From Bryobacteraceae bacterium (GTDB taxonomy: Bacteria > Acidobacteriota > Terriglobia > Bryobacterales > Bryobacteraceae), in NCBI GenBank assembly GCA_026002855.1, contig BPGD01000001.1:2860001-2924000 (forward strand): DNA of 64,000 nt, written 5' to 3'. The notes below the pieces were generated by a model that saw only the letters and a program-made list of their open reading frames with translations, searched no databases and was not told the DNA's origin. Made by a program: the position numbers and the translations under genes. Position 1 is the stretch's first letter. Every line of letters begins with the position of its first letter. This document shows, piece by piece, positions 17,153 through 27,900 of this stretch.

Positions 17153-17958
17153 TTTTTCCTCTCCTTGCCGCGATGCTTTTTCAGGGCGGGCTGGCGTTTA
17201 CTGACGTCCATGCGTGGCGGTGGAGCGAAGGCCGCGGCGAATTCATTCCCGCCCTGTCGGCCACGGCGGACAACCGCAGCGGAGAAGATTTCGCCTCGGC
17301 GCTGCTCGAGGTGCGGGTGCGGTGTGGAGACGGCACGTCACGCCAGTACCGGGTGCAGGTGCGCGACCTGCTGCTGGGGCGGCACCCGGTGGAGGCGACC
17401 GCCTGGGACGCCATCGGGTCGGTCTCCCACTGCGACGGGGAAGCGGAGGTCGTGCCGCTGGAGCTGAAGCCGTACTCACCGCAGGAGCGTCCCTCGTTCG
17501 CCGTCTTCGGGTTTTCCGCGACGCAGCCCGACGGGCGCGTCACCACGGATCTCGAGGGAATCCTCGATTACCGGACGGCCAACGGCCAACCTCAGGGCGT
17601 GGAGCTGCGCACCTGGAAGCGCTTCGGCGCAAGGATGGAACTGCCCGGCCTTACGGACATCCTCTTTTACATGATCCGCGTTCCTGCGGGGCGCCTTGGG
17701 CTGGCGGGATTCGTCCTCGAACGATCGGGGGAGTCCGCCGGCCCCCTGTCACGCTTCCTCCGTTTCTATGACGCGCCTCCGGGCGAGGCGGTGTGGCTGG
17801 GCGTGTTCCATCTGAGGCAGGAAGGGCCCGGGAGGAGGGCGCTGACAATGGAACCCGCCCCCGAGCTGGCATCACGCCTGGCGCCTCTGGTACCGCGGCC
17901 GCTGAGGGCGTCCCGCGCGTCGGCGCCGGCGCCTGGATCTACGCTGGTCACGCGCTGA
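17149..17958 (+). CDS. Secreted protein of unknown function
   Basis: Protein of 269 residues with a short hydrophobic start (MIFPLLAAMLFQGGLAF) that could be a signal peptide. Residues 20-110 look like a beta-rich domain (TATADNRSGEDFASALLEVRV pattern, as in FxLYD-type or 'interaction with membrane' domains). The C-terminus is low-complexity Pro/Ala/Arg. I do not recognise a named family. Translation is coupled to the acyl-CoA synthetase by an ATGA overlap, the only hint at function. A hairpin follows 33 nt after its stop. Confidence 0.65.
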   Translation: MIFPLLAAMLFQGGLAFTDVHAWRWSEGRGEFIPALSATADNRSGEDFASALLEVRVRCGDGTSRQYRVQVRDLLLGRHPVEATAWDAIGSVSHCDGEAEVVPLELKPYSPQERPSFAVFGFSATQPDGRVTTDLEGILDYRTANGQPQGVELRTWKRFGARMELPGLTDILFYMIRVPAGRLGLAGFVLERSGESAGPLSRFLRFYDAPPGEAVWLGVFHLRQEGPGRRALTMEPAPELASRLAPLVPRPLRASRASAPAPGSTLVTR

Positions 17959-17991
17959 ATCCCGTGCTGATTTCCCATGAATCGCCCCCTG

Positions 17992-18017
17992 AGGAGGGGC
18001 AATCCCCTCTTGGTTTT
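17992..18017 (+). terminator. Candidate terminator between the secreted protein and icd
   Basis: AGGAGGGG (17992-17999) pairs with CCCCTCTT (18004-18011), with one G-T pair and a CAAT loop, followed by GGTTTT. An alternative overlapping stem (GCCCC with GGGGC) is also possible. Confidence 0.4.
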
Positions 18018-18109
18018 GCAAGAGTCGGGTTCGCGCAAGGCAGGTGGTGTGCGCGAAATATCTAAACGTGATAACATATCGGCGGATTGGCACGAGAAAG
18101 GAGCTCGGC

Positions 18110-19564
18110 GTGGCACAGAACGTTCCCATCACGGTGGCGCGGGGCGATGGCATCGGTCCGGAGATCATGGACGCCACCCTGTTCATCCTCAAGGAGGCCG
18201 GAGCGCGGTTAGACATTGAAGAGATCGAGATCGGCGAGAAGGTGTACCTTCGGGGAAACACCGCGGGCATCGAGAAAGAGGCCATTGAAAGCCTGCTGCG
18301 CACGCGGGTGTTTTTGAAGGCGCCGATCACGACGCCGCAGGGCGGCGGCTTCAAGAGCCTGAACGTGACGACGCGGAAGCTGCTGGGGCTGTATGCCAAC
18401 GTGCGTCCCTGTGTGGCCTATGATCCGTTCATCCCGACGAAGCACCCGGGCATGGACGTGGTGATCGTGCGGGAGAACGAAGAGGACCTTTACGCGGGCA
18501 TCGAATACTTCCACACGCCGGACCAGGTGCAGTGCCTGAAGGTGATCACCTACGGCGGGTGCCGGCGCATCGTACGGTATGCGTTCGAATACGCCGTGAG
18601 GAACCACCGGAAGAAGGTGACCTGCTTCACGAAGGACAACATCATGAAGCTCACCGACGGGCTGTTCCACAAGGTGTTCGACGAAATCGGCGCGGAGTAC
18701 CCGGACATCGAGAAAGAGCACTGGATTGTGGACATCGGCGCGGCGAAGCTGGCTGACACGCCGACGGCTTTCGACGTGGTGGTGATGCCGAACCTGTATG
18801 GGGACATCCTTTCCGACGTGGCGGCGCAGATTGCGGGTTCGGTGGGGCTGGCCGGCTCGGCCAACATCGGCAGGGAGTACGCGATGTTCGAGGCGATTCA
18901 TGGCTCGGCGCCGCGCCGCGCCGGCCAGAACCTGGCCAATCCGAGCGGGCTGCTGCTGGGCGCGGTGATGATGCTTGTGCACATCGGCCAGCCGGAGATC
19001 GCCGAGCTGGTGCACAACGCGTGGCTGAAGACGATTGAAGACGGCATCCACACCTACGACATCGCCAAGGAAGGCAAGAACCCGTACACGAAACAACAGG
19101 TGGGCACGCGGGAGTTTGCGCAGGCGGTGGTGGAACGGCTGGGCCAGAAGCCGCAGCAACTGAAGCCGGTGAAGTACTCAGCCGCGCCTCAAAATGTGCA
19201 GAAGGACGAGCCGCCTCCGCCACCCGCGAAGCGCGAGCTGGCCGGAGTGGACGTCTACATTCACCATCTGCCGACGGATCCCAACCGGATCGGGGCGCTG
19301 ATGAAAAGCGTTGCCGGCGACGGGCTGGATCTGGTGATGATCACCAACCGCGGCACGAAGGTGTTTCCGGATCCTCTGCCCGCCACGCTGCTGTGCGACA
19401 CGTGGCGTTGCCGGTTCCAGCCGCAGAACGGCGCAGCCGCCACGCCGCGGCAGATCCTTTCGCTGCTGGAGCGGTGCCTGGAGGCGGGCATCGACGTGGT
19501 GAAGACCGAGCATCTGTACACCTACGACGGCAAGCCTGGCTACTCGCTGGGCCAGGGCCAGTAA
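18110..19564 (+). CDS. icd: Isocitrate dehydrogenase, Thermus-type long form
   Basis: Oxidative decarboxylation of isocitrate to 2-oxoglutarate in the TCA cycle. The start is GTG 18110, preceded by AAGGAG at 7-nt spacing. The protein has 484 residues. The catalytic core shows GDGIGPEIM near residue 11, ENEEDLYAGIEYF, KVTCFTKDNIMKLTDG, NLYGDILSD and the cofactor loop HGSAPRRAGQNLANPSG. After about residue 345 comes a Pro-rich linker (DEPPPPPAK) and an extra C-terminal domain of about 120 residues, as in the roughly 496-residue Thermus thermophilus enzyme and unlike the 416-residue E. coli form. NADP use is likely but not proved. The long upstream region holds its own promoter, though no box is clear. 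Confidence 0.92.
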   Translation: MAQNVPITVARGDGIGPEIMDATLFILKEAGARLDIEEIEIGEKVYLRGNTAGIEKEAIESLLRTRVFLKAPITTPQGGGFKSLNVTTRKLLGLYANVRPCVAYDPFIPTKHPGMDVVIVRENEEDLYAGIEYFHTPDQVQCLKVITYGGCRRIVRYAFEYAVRNHRKKVTCFTKDNIMKLTDGLFHKVFDEIGAEYPDIEKEHWIVDIGAAKLADTPTAFDVVVMPNLYGDILSDVAAQIAGSVGLAGSANIGREYAMFEAIHGSAPRRAGQNLANPSGLLLGAVMMLVHIGQPEIAELVHNAWLKTIEDGIHTYDIAKEGKNPYTKQQVGTREFAQAVVERLGQKPQQLKPVKYSAAPQNVQKDEPPPPPAKRELAGVDVYIHHLPTDPNRIGALMKSVAGDGLDLVMITNRGTKVFPDPLPATLLCDTWRCRFQPQNGAAATPRQILSLLERCLEAGIDVVKTEHLYTYDGKPGYSLGQGQ

Positions 19565-19587
19565 GCCGGACGCGTTCGCCCGGGGGC

Positions 19588-19593
19588 TATGCT
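19588..19593 (+). promoter_or_regulatory. Candidate -10 box of purEK, leaderless start
   Basis: TATGCT ends 7 nt before the purE ATG at 19601; no Shine-Dalgarno sequence lies in between. Confidence 0.4.
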
Positions 19594-19600
19594 GTAAAAG

Positions 19601-20113
19601 ATGAGCGAGACAGCACAGCCCCTGGTGGGCGTCGTCATGGGGAGCCGGTCGGACTGGGAGACGATGCAGCATGCCTGCGCGATCCTGGAACGTTTTGGCG
19701 TCCCGTATGAAAAGCGCGTGACCAGCGCCCACCGCACGCCGGAACTCATGGCCGAGTACGGACGGACGGCGAAAGCCCGCGGGTTGAAAGTGATCATTGC
19801 CGGCGCCGGCGGCGCGGCGCATCTGCCGGGCATGATGGCGGCGCACACGACGCTGCCGGTGCTGGGCGTCCCGGTGAAAGGCTCGTCGCTTGACGGGCTC
19901 GACTCGCTGCTTTCGATCGTGCAGATGCCGGCGGGAGTTCCGGTGTCGACCTTCGCGATCGGCCGTTCCGGTGCGGTGAACGCGGCGCTGACGGCGGTGG
20001 CGATTCTCGCCCTCTCCGATGCGGCGCTGGCCGAGCGGCTGGAGCAGTTTCGCGCCGAGCAGACGGCGGCGGTGATGGCCGCGGCACTTCCTGACGCAGA
20101 CGCGCAGTCATGA
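19601..20113 (+). CDS. purE: N5-carboxyaminoimidazole ribonucleotide mutase
   Basis: Class I PurE of 170 residues, converting N5-CAIR to CAIR in purine synthesis. The active-site segments [13 protein letters not shown] near residue 9, the [13 protein letters not shown] segment, and the [11 protein letters not shown] loop are intact. It partners with PurK, encoded next with a 4-bp ATGA overlap, the usual arrangement for the two-step bacterial route. Confidence 0.97.
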   Translation: MSETAQPLVGVVMGSRSDWETMQHACAILERFGVPYEKRVTSAHRTPELMAEYGRTAKARGLKVIIAGAGGAAHLPGMMAAHTTLPVLGVPVKGSSLDGLDSLLSIVQMPAGVPVSTFAIGRSGAVNAALTAVAILALSDAALAERLEQFRAEQTAAVMAAALPDADAQS

Positions 20114-21258
20114 GCCGGATTCTTCCACCCGGATCCACGATTGGCGTGCTGGGCAGCGGGCAACTGGGCCGGATGTTCGCCATCGCGGCCCGGCGGATGG
20201 GCTATCGCGTGCACACGCTCTCGCCGGACGAGGACACCCCGACGGGGCAGGTGGCGGACGTCGAAGTGCGCGCCGCCTACGATGACCTTGACGCCGTCCG
20301 CGCGTTTGCGGCGCGCGTAGACGCGGTGACGTTCGAGTTTGAAAACGTTCCCGCGGCGTCGATCGAGGCGTGTGCGGCGCTTGTACCGGTGCATCCGCGC
20401 GCCGAGGTGCTGCATACGACGCAGCACCGGCTGCGGGAGAAAACATTTCTTTCGAAGAACGGTTTTCCTTGCGCGCGCTTCCGCCATGTGCGCTCCCTGG
20501 ACGGGCTGCGCACGGCGGCGGGCGAGATCGGGCTGCCGGCGGTCCTGAAAACGGCCGGGTTCGGTTACGACGGCAAGGGCCAGCGGCTGATCCGCACGAT
20601 GGACGAGCTGCCGGCAGCGTGGGAGGCGATTGGCGGGGCCGAGGCGGTGCTGGAGCAGTTCATCGACTTCGAGTGCGAACTGTCGGTGGTGGCGGTGCGC
20701 GACCAGCGCGGCCGTTTCGCGCATTTCCCCGTGTGTCTGAACACGCACGCGCGGCACATCCTGGACGTGACGGTGGCGCCGGCGCCATTGGAAGAGCGCG
20801 TGGCGGCGCGGGCCGTGGAGATCGCGCGCGGCATTCTGGAGACGCTGGACGTGGTGGGCGTCCTGTGCGTGGAGATGTTCCTGGCGCGCGACGGCGAGCT
20901 GCTCGTAAACGAGCTGGCGCCGCGGCCGCACAACTCCGGCCACTACACGTTTGACGCCTGCGTGACCTCGCAGTTCGAACAGCAACTGCGGGCCGTGTGC
21001 GGGCTGCCGCTCGGATCGACCGAGCAGATGCGGCCGGCGGCGATGGCGAACCTGCTGGGCGACCTCTGGGCGGAGGGCGAGCCGCAGTGGCAGCGGGCAG
21101 CGGAGTTTTCCGAAGTGAAGATCCATGTGTATGGGAAGGCCGAAGCGCGGCCAGGCCGCAAGATGGGGCACCTGACGGCGCTGGCGCCCGATGTGGAGCA
21201 GGCGCGGCGGCGCGTGCTGGCGGCGCGCGAGGCGCTGCGGGCGGAAAGGAGCCGGTAG
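20110..21258 (+). CDS. purK: N5-carboxyaminoimidazole ribonucleotide synthase
   Basis: ATP-grasp enzyme of 382 residues that carboxylates AIR with bicarbonate and ATP to N5-CAIR, feeding PurE. It opens with the glycine-rich [19 protein letters not shown]. The ATP-grasp domain carries [17 protein letters not shown] and [12 protein letters not shown], and ends with [16 protein letters not shown], the PurK metal-binding signature. Translation is coupled to purE, and the next gene starts 3 nt after its stop. Confidence 0.97.
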   Translation: MSRILPPGSTIGVLGSGQLGRMFAIAARRMGYRVHTLSPDEDTPTGQVADVEVRAAYDDLDAVRAFAARVDAVTFEFENVPAASIEACAALVPVHPRAEVLHTTQHRLREKTFLSKNGFPCARFRHVRSLDGLRTAAGEIGLPAVLKTAGFGYDGKGQRLIRTMDELPAAWEAIGGAEAVLEQFIDFECELSVVAVRDQRGRFAHFPVCLNTHARHILDVTVAPAPLEERVAARAVEIARGILETLDVVGVLCVEMFLARDGELLVNELAPRPHNSGHYTFDACVTSQFEQQLRAVCGLPLGSTEQMRPAAMANLLGDLWAEGEPQWQRAAEFSEVKIHVYGKAEARPGRKMGHLTALAPDVEQARRRVLAAREALRAERSR

Positions 21259-21261
21259 CGG

Positions 21262-22470
21262 GTGGCCGGTCCGCGCATCACGGTCATCGGCGGGGGCGCG
21301 GTGGGGCTGGCCTCAGCCTACCGGATTCTGGAGCGCTGGCCGGACGTGCGGCTGACGCTGCTTGAAAAAGAGCCGCATGTGGCGGCGCACCAGACGGGGA
21401 ACAACTCCGGCGTGATGCACTGCGGGCTCGCCTACCGGCCGGGGAGCGCCAGGGCGCGGCTGGCGGTGCGCGGCATCCGGCAACTGACCGCATTCTGCCG
21501 GCAGCACGGAATCGCTCACGACATCTGCGGCAAGCTGGTGGTTGCCTCGCGCGAGGAACAGAAGCCGCGACTACGGGACCTGTATGAGCGGGGCACGGCG
21601 AACGGACTGCGCGGACTGGAGCTGCTGCCGGCGGAGCGGATCCGCGACTACGAGCCGCACGCCGCGGGCGTGGCGGCGCTGCGCGTGCCGGAGGAGGGGA
21701 TCACGGACTACCCCGGCGTCTGCGATGCGCTCGCGCGGCTGATCACGGAGCGGGGCGGGCGGGTGGTGCCAGGGGCGCGGGTAGGGCGGCTCAGGCGGCG
21801 CGGCGGGGAATGGATCGCCGAAACAGGTCAGGGAGAATTTGTTTCGGATTACCTGGTGGCCTGCGCCGGCCTTCAGGCGGACCGCGTGGCGCGGATGGCC
21901 GGCGGCAGAACGGACATCCGGATCGTGCCTTTCCGGGGCGACTATTACCGGCTGCGGCCGGAGCGCGAATATCTGGTTCGGAACCTGATTTACCCGGTGG
22001 CGGACCCCAAATTTCCCTTTCTTGGGGTGCATTTCACGCGCATGATCCGCGGCGGAGTCGAGGCCGGGCCGAACGCCGTGCTTTCGCTGGCCCGCGAAGG
22101 GTATTCGCGCACGGCCATCAACCTGCGCGACGCCTGGGATGCGGCGGCGTTTCCGGGACTGTGGCGTTTTCTGGCGCGGCATGCCGGGATGTGCTGGGCC
22201 GAGCTGCGCCGCGCGTTTTCCAAAGAGCTGTTCTGCCGGTCACTTCAGGAGCTGGTGCCCGAGGTGCGCGTGGAGGATCTGGAGCCGGCCGGCGCCGGCA
22301 TCCGCGCGCAGGCGATGACGCCGGACGGCCGGCTCGTGGAGGATTTCGTATTTCTCGAGCTGCCGGGATCGGTGCATGTGCTGAATGCGCCGTCGCCGGC
22401 GGCCACGGCGTGTCTGGCGATCGGCGAGGAGGTGGCGGAGCGGCTGGCGCGGCAGATGGAGGCGGCATGA
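21262..22470 (+). CDS. lhgO: L-2-hydroxyglutarate oxidase family flavoprotein
   Basis: FAD-dependent oxidoreductase of 402 residues in the DAO fold. The GTG start at 21262 is followed at once by the dinucleotide-binding VIGGGAVGLASAYRI. QTGNNSGVMHCGLAY with PGS and the KLVVASREEQ segment are hallmarks of LhgO, which oxidises L-2-hydroxyglutarate back to 2-oxoglutarate with membrane quinone as electron acceptor in E. coli. L-2-hydroxyglutarate is a side product of 2-oxoglutarate reduction, so it may act as metabolite repair, fitting the icd gene upstream. It lies between purK (3 nt gap) and pfk (ATGA overlap) in one transcription unit. Confidence 0.92.
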   Translation: MAGPRITVIGGGAVGLASAYRILERWPDVRLTLLEKEPHVAAHQTGNNSGVMHCGLAYRPGSARARLAVRGIRQLTAFCRQHGIAHDICGKLVVASREEQKPRLRDLYERGTANGLRGLELLPAERIRDYEPHAAGVAALRVPEEGITDYPGVCDALARLITERGGRVVPGARVGRLRRRGGEWIAETGQGEFVSDYLVACAGLQADRVARMAGGRTDIRIVPFRGDYYRLRPEREYLVRNLIYPVADPKFPFLGVHFTRMIRGGVEAGPNAVLSLAREGYSRTAINLRDAWDAAAFPGLWRFLARHAGMCWAELRRAFSKELFCRSLQELVPEVRVEDLEPAGAGIRAQAMTPDGRLVEDFVFLELPGSVHVLNAPSPAATACLAIGEEVAERLARQMEAA

Positions 22471-23774
22471 AAACACCGGTTGCATTCATCGAACGCCTGG
22501 GGCCGGCGGAGATCCCTTCGCCGATGCCGCTGCGGGAACTGGATCCGGAGCATCCGAATCCTTTTGTCGCCGACACGCACTATATTCCGCTGCACATTAC
22601 CCTGGATCTGGCGGCAGAAAGGCCCGGCAATATCCTGTTTGAAAAAGCCGGGCCGCGCGAAAAAATCTTTTTTGACCCGGACCGGGTGACGGCGGGCATC
22701 GTCACCTGCGGCGGGCTTTGCCCGGGACTGAACAACGTGATCCGCAGCCTGGTAATGAGCCTGCGGTGTCATTACGGCGTGGAGCGGATCCTCGGGTTCC
22801 GCTACGGCTACCACGGACTGAACCCGGCCAACGGGCACGCCCCCATCGAGCTGACGCCGGAACTGGTGAGCGACATCCATGAGCAGGGCGGGACCATTCT
22901 GGGGACTTCCCGCGGTCCCGAAGATCCGGAAACGATGGTCCGCTATCTGCGCGAGCTGGGCGTAAACGTGCTGTTCCCGATCGGAGGTGACGGGACGCAG
23001 CGGGGTGCTTACAAAATTCATGAGACGGCCTGCGCCATGGGCCATCCGCTGGCGGTGGTTGGAATCCCGAAAACGATCGACAACGACATCCTGTACGTCA
23101 GCCGGACGTTCGGTTATGCAACGGCGGTCAATGCGGCGCGGCAGGTGATCGATGTGGCGCACACCGAGGCACGGGCCGTGCTGAACGGAATCGGCCTGGT
23201 GAAGCTGATGGGCCGCGACTCCGGCTTCATTGCTGCCGGAGCGACGCTGGCCAGCGGCGAGGTGAATTACTGCCTGATCCCGGAGCAGCCCTTCGAACTG
23301 GAAGGAGAGAAGGGCCTGCTGGCGGTGCTCGAGCGGAGGCTTGAGCGGAAGGCGCACGCGGTGATCGTCGTGGCGGAAGGCGCCGGCCAGCACCTGATTC
23401 CGCGCGAATCGGTGGAAAAAGACGCCTCGGGCAACCTAAAACACGCCGATATTGGCGTGTTCCTCCGCGACCAGATTACCCATCATTTCAGGGCGAAGGG
23501 CATTCCGGTGAACGTGCGCTACATCGACCCGAGCTATCTGATCCGAGGCCTTCCGGCCGATACTGACGACGCGGTGCTGTGCGATGGCCTCGCCCGCAAC
23601 GCCGTCCACGCGGCCATGACCGGACGCTCCGGCCTCATCATCGGGCAGGTGCACAACCGGATGGTCCACGTGCCGGCGCACATGGTCACCACCGGGCGGA
23701 AACGGGTGAGCCTCGACGGGGAGCTGTGGAAGGCGGTCCTGGCGGTGACAGGGCAGCCGGCAGGCTGGAAATAG
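22467..23774 (+). CDS. pfk: 6-phosphofructokinase (TP0108-like group)
   Basis: Protein of 435 residues from ATG 22467, which overlaps the lhgO stop; the much longer open frame upstream is a shadow of lhgO. It phosphorylates fructose-6-phosphate in glycolysis. Motifs: the phosphate-binding TCGGLCPGLNNVIR, FPIGGDGTQRGAY, and VGIPKTIDND near the active site. Gly after GGD points to ATP as donor, whereas Lys in PKTIDND is the residue more typical of pyrophosphate-dependent enzymes. This mix is known from the group including Treponema TP0108 and trypanosome ATP-PFKs, so ATP is the better guess. An extra N-terminus of about 75 residues precedes the catalytic core, also as in that group. Confidence 0.9.
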   Translation: MKTPVAFIERLGPAEIPSPMPLRELDPEHPNPFVADTHYIPLHITLDLAAERPGNILFEKAGPREKIFFDPDRVTAGIVTCGGLCPGLNNVIRSLVMSLRCHYGVERILGFRYGYHGLNPANGHAPIELTPELVSDIHEQGGTILGTSRGPEDPETMVRYLRELGVNVLFPIGGDGTQRGAYKIHETACAMGHPLAVVGIPKTIDNDILYVSRTFGYATAVNAARQVIDVAHTEARAVLNGIGLVKLMGRDSGFIAAGATLASGEVNYCLIPEQPFELEGEKGLLAVLERRLERKAHAVIVVAEGAGQHLIPRESVEKDASGNLKHADIGVFLRDQITHHFRAKGIPVNVRYIDPSYLIRGLPADTDDAVLCDGLARNAVHAAMTGRSGLIIGQVHNRMVHVPAHMVTTGRKRVSLDGELWKAVLAVTGQPAGWK

Positions 23775-23861
23775 CGCCGGATTCTCTCAGGCGCCAGCCG
23801 ACAATAGAACGCTTCTGTGCGACCACAAGATTGTCGCGCTTCTTCCCGCCGGTGCTCCTGT

Positions 23862-23867
23862 GATAAA
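23862..23867 (+). promoter_or_regulatory. Candidate extended -10 box of the cmr operon
   Basis: GATAAA preceded by TGT, 20 nt before the cmr1 ATG, with TGAGG as ribosome site between. The 113-bp pfk-cmr1 gap has no good -35, so this is a weak call. Confidence 0.3.
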
Positions 23868-23887
23868 ACACTCCTGAGGCGCAGATC

Positions 23888-24943
23888 ATGCCCGACAATC
23901 CCCATTGGATCACCCGGAAATACACGCTGGAATTTCTGACGCCCGCCTTTCTCGGCGGAGCAGACCAGAGCGGGCAGTGGCGTACGCCACCCTTCAAGGC
24001 GCTGCTACGGCAGTGGTGGCGGGTGGTGTATGCGCACGAACACGGTTTTCCAGTGAACCCGCTCAAAATGCGAGAGGCGGAAGGGAAGCTCTTCGGCAAC
24101 GCGTGGCTGACCGACAGCCAGGGCAACACGGCGGCATCGCGCAGCCTGGTGCGGCTGCGGCTGGAGCGGTGGGATGCGGGCGAAATGAAAAACTGGCCGG
24201 GCGAGGCCCAAACCGTCGGGCACCCCGAGGTGAAACAGCCCATCGGGCCGCATCTCTACCTGGGCTACGGCCCCCTGACTTATGACAGAGAGAAGCGCGG
24301 TACTGCCCTGAAGGCCCCGCCGGCCATTCAGGCAGGAGAAAAGGCAGAGTTGCTGCTTGCATTTCCTGAACCACATCAGTCCGAGATTGAAGCGGCCCTG
24401 GCGCTCATGAATCTGTATGGCGCAGTTGGGGGACGCAGCCGGAATGGGTGGGGTTCGTTTCGGCTCGACCCGGCTGGGAGCGTGCAACCGCCCTTGAGAC
24501 TCTGGCGCGAGGCGTTGCAACTCGACTGGCCGCATTGCATTGGGCAAGACGATAGCGAGCCGCTGATCTGGCAGACGAAAGGGACTTATCAGGACTGGCG
24601 CGAATTGATGCGCGTGCTGGCGGAGATCAAGATCGCATTGCGCACGAAATTCAAGTTTGCAGGAGAGGCGCACCAGACGCCTGAAGAACGCCACTGGCTG
24701 GCCTATCCGGTGACGAACCACTCAGTGAGGTCATGGGGCAACCAAGCGCGGCTGCCGAATTCGCTGCGCTTCAAGGTGCGCTGTCTGGACAACAACGCGA
24801 GCAAACTCGTCGGGATCATCTTTCACATGCCATGCAAACCGCCGGTGGCTTTTTCGCCGAATCAGAAAACCCTTGAAGGCGTTTGGCAGCGAGTCCATCA
24901 GTTTCTCGACGGGCGGGCTGACCTCAAGCGTGTGCGGAGATAA
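23888..24943 (+). CDS. cmr1: Type III-B CRISPR RAMP protein Cmr1
   Basis: RAMP-fold protein of 351 residues, close to the usual 300-400. It binds near the 3' end of the crRNA-target duplex at the head of the Cmr complex. The N-terminus has the Cmr1 signature: LEFLTPAFLGGAD, then RTPPFKALLRQWWRVVY. A later glycine-rich loop (LYGAVGGRSRNGWGSF, about residues 173-188) is the typical RAMP G-loop. It is the first gene of a six-gene operon in the order cmr1-2-3-4-5-6, and its stop lies 3 nt before cmr2. Base composition is close to the rest of the window, with slightly more A-rich codons. Confidence 0.93.
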   Translation: MPDNPHWITRKYTLEFLTPAFLGGADQSGQWRTPPFKALLRQWWRVVYAHEHGFPVNPLKMREAEGKLFGNAWLTDSQGNTAASRSLVRLRLERWDAGEMKNWPGEAQTVGHPEVKQPIGPHLYLGYGPLTYDREKRGTALKAPPAIQAGEKAELLLAFPEPHQSEIEAALALMNLYGAVGGRSRNGWGSFRLDPAGSVQPPLRLWREALQLDWPHCIGQDDSEPLIWQTKGTYQDWRELMRVLAEIKIALRTKFKFAGEAHQTPEERHWLAYPVTNHSVRSWGNQARLPNSLRFKVRCLDNNASKLVGIIFHMPCKPPVAFSPNQKTLEGVWQRVHQFLDGRADLKRVRR

Positions 24944-24946
24944 GCG

Positions 24947-27900
24947 ATGACGGACACGATGACCTGGCAAACCAAAGTCGCGGCGCGGCTGCATGATCCG
25001 GCCGAAAAGGCGCTGGTGCTGCTGCGCGATCCGGCGGGGCATGAAAACGGCACGTCGCTGGCACTCACGCGGCTCCTGTACGAGACGACGCTGCCGGAGG
25101 GAACCATCGAGCCGGACTCGGACAGCGCGCTCGCCTTTGCCTGCTTCCGCACCGGACTGCCGCGCGAGATCTACGAGCTGGTCCGCCGTGCCGATTGGTA
25201 TGCATCGGCCGCCGACCGCCCGCAGTGGCCGCGCCAGAAACTGACGGTGACGCGGAAGGACGGCAAGCAGGTCACAATCTACGCGCATCCGGGCGAAGCG
25301 CAGGTCCGCTGGACGGAACAGCCGAAGCTCATACATCCGCTGTCAGGCGGAGTGGTCGATCTCGAATATCTGGGCCACACGGACGTCGAGCAGATCAAAA
25401 AACACAGCTTCCAATATTTCGACGGCCTGATCCGGGAGCTCGGCGCCGGCTCGGCCGAAGAGCTCGACTGGCGCAAAGTCGCGCTGGCGCTGTGGCGGTT
25501 CGGGCCGGAGATCCGCGAAGAGCAGGACGCGGCCAAACTGGGCGAGCTGTGGAAACTGTTGCCGGCCGACACGCGCGTGCCGGATCACACGATCTGGGAC
25601 CATCTGGATCTGGTCTCGGCCTTCGCAGGCGCGTTTGCCGCCGATCCCAACCATGAGGCCGCGCTGCTGGCCGTTTCGATCGGCCCGGTGCAGAGTTTCA
25701 TTGCGGCGGCGCGGAAGACGGAAGACCTGTGGGCGGGCTCCCACCTGCTGTCCCGGCTGGTCTGGGAGACGATGAAGCCGCTGTGCGAGGAGCTGGGGCC
25801 GGACGCCATTCTGTTCCCGCGGCTGCGCGGGATTCCACTGGTGGACCTGTGGTTGAAGAACGAGTGCGGCCTGCCGGCGGAGTGGTTCAAGACGCTGCCG
25901 TGGTGGGGCAAACGGCCGGACGCGAATCCGCTGTTTGCGGCGGCGCTGCCGAACCGGTTTGTGGCGGTGGTCCCAGCATCGCAGGCCCGGGAGCTGGCCG
26001 AGCGGTGCCGCGGCCATGTTCGCGAGTGGCTGAGGGAACAGGGCCTGCGCACGGTGGACCGGCTGCTCGAAGAGGCAGGCCTGCGCGAGCCTGGCGCAAA
26101 GAGGGACGCGTCCATCTACGCCTATGAGCAGGTGCGCAGGCAGTTGAAGGACTTTCCGGAGGTGCATTGGGCGGTGACGCCGTTCTCGCTGGCGCGGCCC
26201 CGCAACGAGGAAAAGCAGACTGACCTGGATACAGATCCGCTGGCCGAGGCGATGGAGCCGTTTTTCGGAACGAAAGAGGCCGGGTTTCTCACCTCCCCCG
26301 CGTGGAAAGTGCTGCGCGAAAAGATTGAATGGACTGACGGGACGACGTTTTTCGAGCCGAATCCGGGCGTGCTGTATCCCGCTTTCTACGAACTGAACGA
26401 GCGGCTGATGGCGTCGGCCAAGAGCATTCGGCCTTTTGATCAGACGCGCGAAGAGGGATGGCGATGCACGCTGACGGGCGAGACCGAGTGGCTCACGCAT
26501 GACCGCAACCTGCTGAGCGTGCCGCGCGGGCAGCGGCTGAGCCGGAGCGATCCGCGTTTCCGGGAGGGGCAGCATCACGAGACGTTGTGGACGCTCGTGG
26601 CCGACCAGCGGCCCGCGTGGGCCAGAAAAGGCGAGCATCTGGGCGCGCTGCCGGCGATCAAGCGGCTGTGGCCGACGCTGTTTGCCGAAGAAGTCCGCGA
26701 GGCGACAGGCGGCGTGACGGATCGCTTTATCGTCTCGACGCACGCCATGGCGCTGGCGCATCAGATCCGCGAATGGCTGGACGCCGGGGCGCAGTTGAAG
26801 CCAGCCCAGATGACGAGACTTTCGGAGGTGAAAGGGCGTGTCGCCCTGCCGGCGCAGATTGCCGCGAATCCGCAGTATCAGCAGCAGCAAATCGACAATG
26901 CGGCGCGGATTCCTGCCGTCATCGAAGAGGCGCGAGAGGCCGAGGAGCAAGACGAGGAACAGAAGCTTGCCAAGGCGCGGCGTTTTGTGCGAAGCGTGCT
27001 CTGCGGCGACGAGGATGACGCTCCGCAGCTCGAGAACTATTACGCGCTGCTATTGATGGACGGCGACCACATGGGCAAGATCCTTGCCGGGGATGAGTCG
27101 GCAGGCACGTCGATCCGGTTCCTGGAAAGCTTTCACCCGCAGGTCCGGGGGCTGTTTCACAACGTCAGCGGGCTGCTGAAACAGTACGCCAGTCAGTCGA
27201 GGCCCGTGTCACCCAACCGGCACCTGGTGATCAGCGGGGCGCTGAATGACTTCTCTCAGGTGGTTGCGCCGTGGGTCGTCGAAAGGGAACACGCCGGGCG
27301 CCTGATTTACGCGGGCGGCGATGACGTGCTGGCAATGCTGCCGGTGGCCGATGCGCTGAGTGCCGCCGCCAGGCTCCGCAAGGCCTACAGCGGCGCCGGC
27401 AACGACACGATGCCGCAACAGCGCGGCCAGCGATGGGGCCGGCTGCTGCTTCGCGATGGCTTCGCGTATCTGAACGGACGGCTGATGCGGATGATGGGGC
27501 CGCGGGCGACGGCGAGCTGCGGCATCGTGATCGCGCATCATCAGACGCCGCTATCGCTGGTGATGCGCGAGCTGCGCGCGGCGGAAAAGCGCGCCAAAGA
27601 GTTCGAGCGCACCATCGATGGCCGCGACAAAGACCGCGATGCCTGGCAGGTGACGGTGCTGAAACGTTCGGGCGGGCGGCTGGATCTCGCCGGCGACTGG
27701 GGCGGGCCTCTGGAATTGCTGATTGAGCTGCGCGACTTTCTGGCGGCTCCGGAAGTCAGCCGGCGGGCAGTGTACAACTCGCTTGAATGGCTCCACGATC
27801 TGCCGCATGCGGCCGGCGAGGTGGACCGGCAGCAACTGGAGGCGCTGCTGGCCTACCAACTGGAGCGGCAGACGGACAAACCGAAAAAATCGGAGGCCCG

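Noticed and set aside
19540-21171. Minus-strand open frame of about 540 codons over purE/purK
   Set aside because: Antisense shadow; purE and purK on the plus strand are complete and coupled.
23776-23800. GCGCC/GGCGC hairpin after pfk as a terminator
   Set aside because: The stem is only about 5 bp and no T-run follows.
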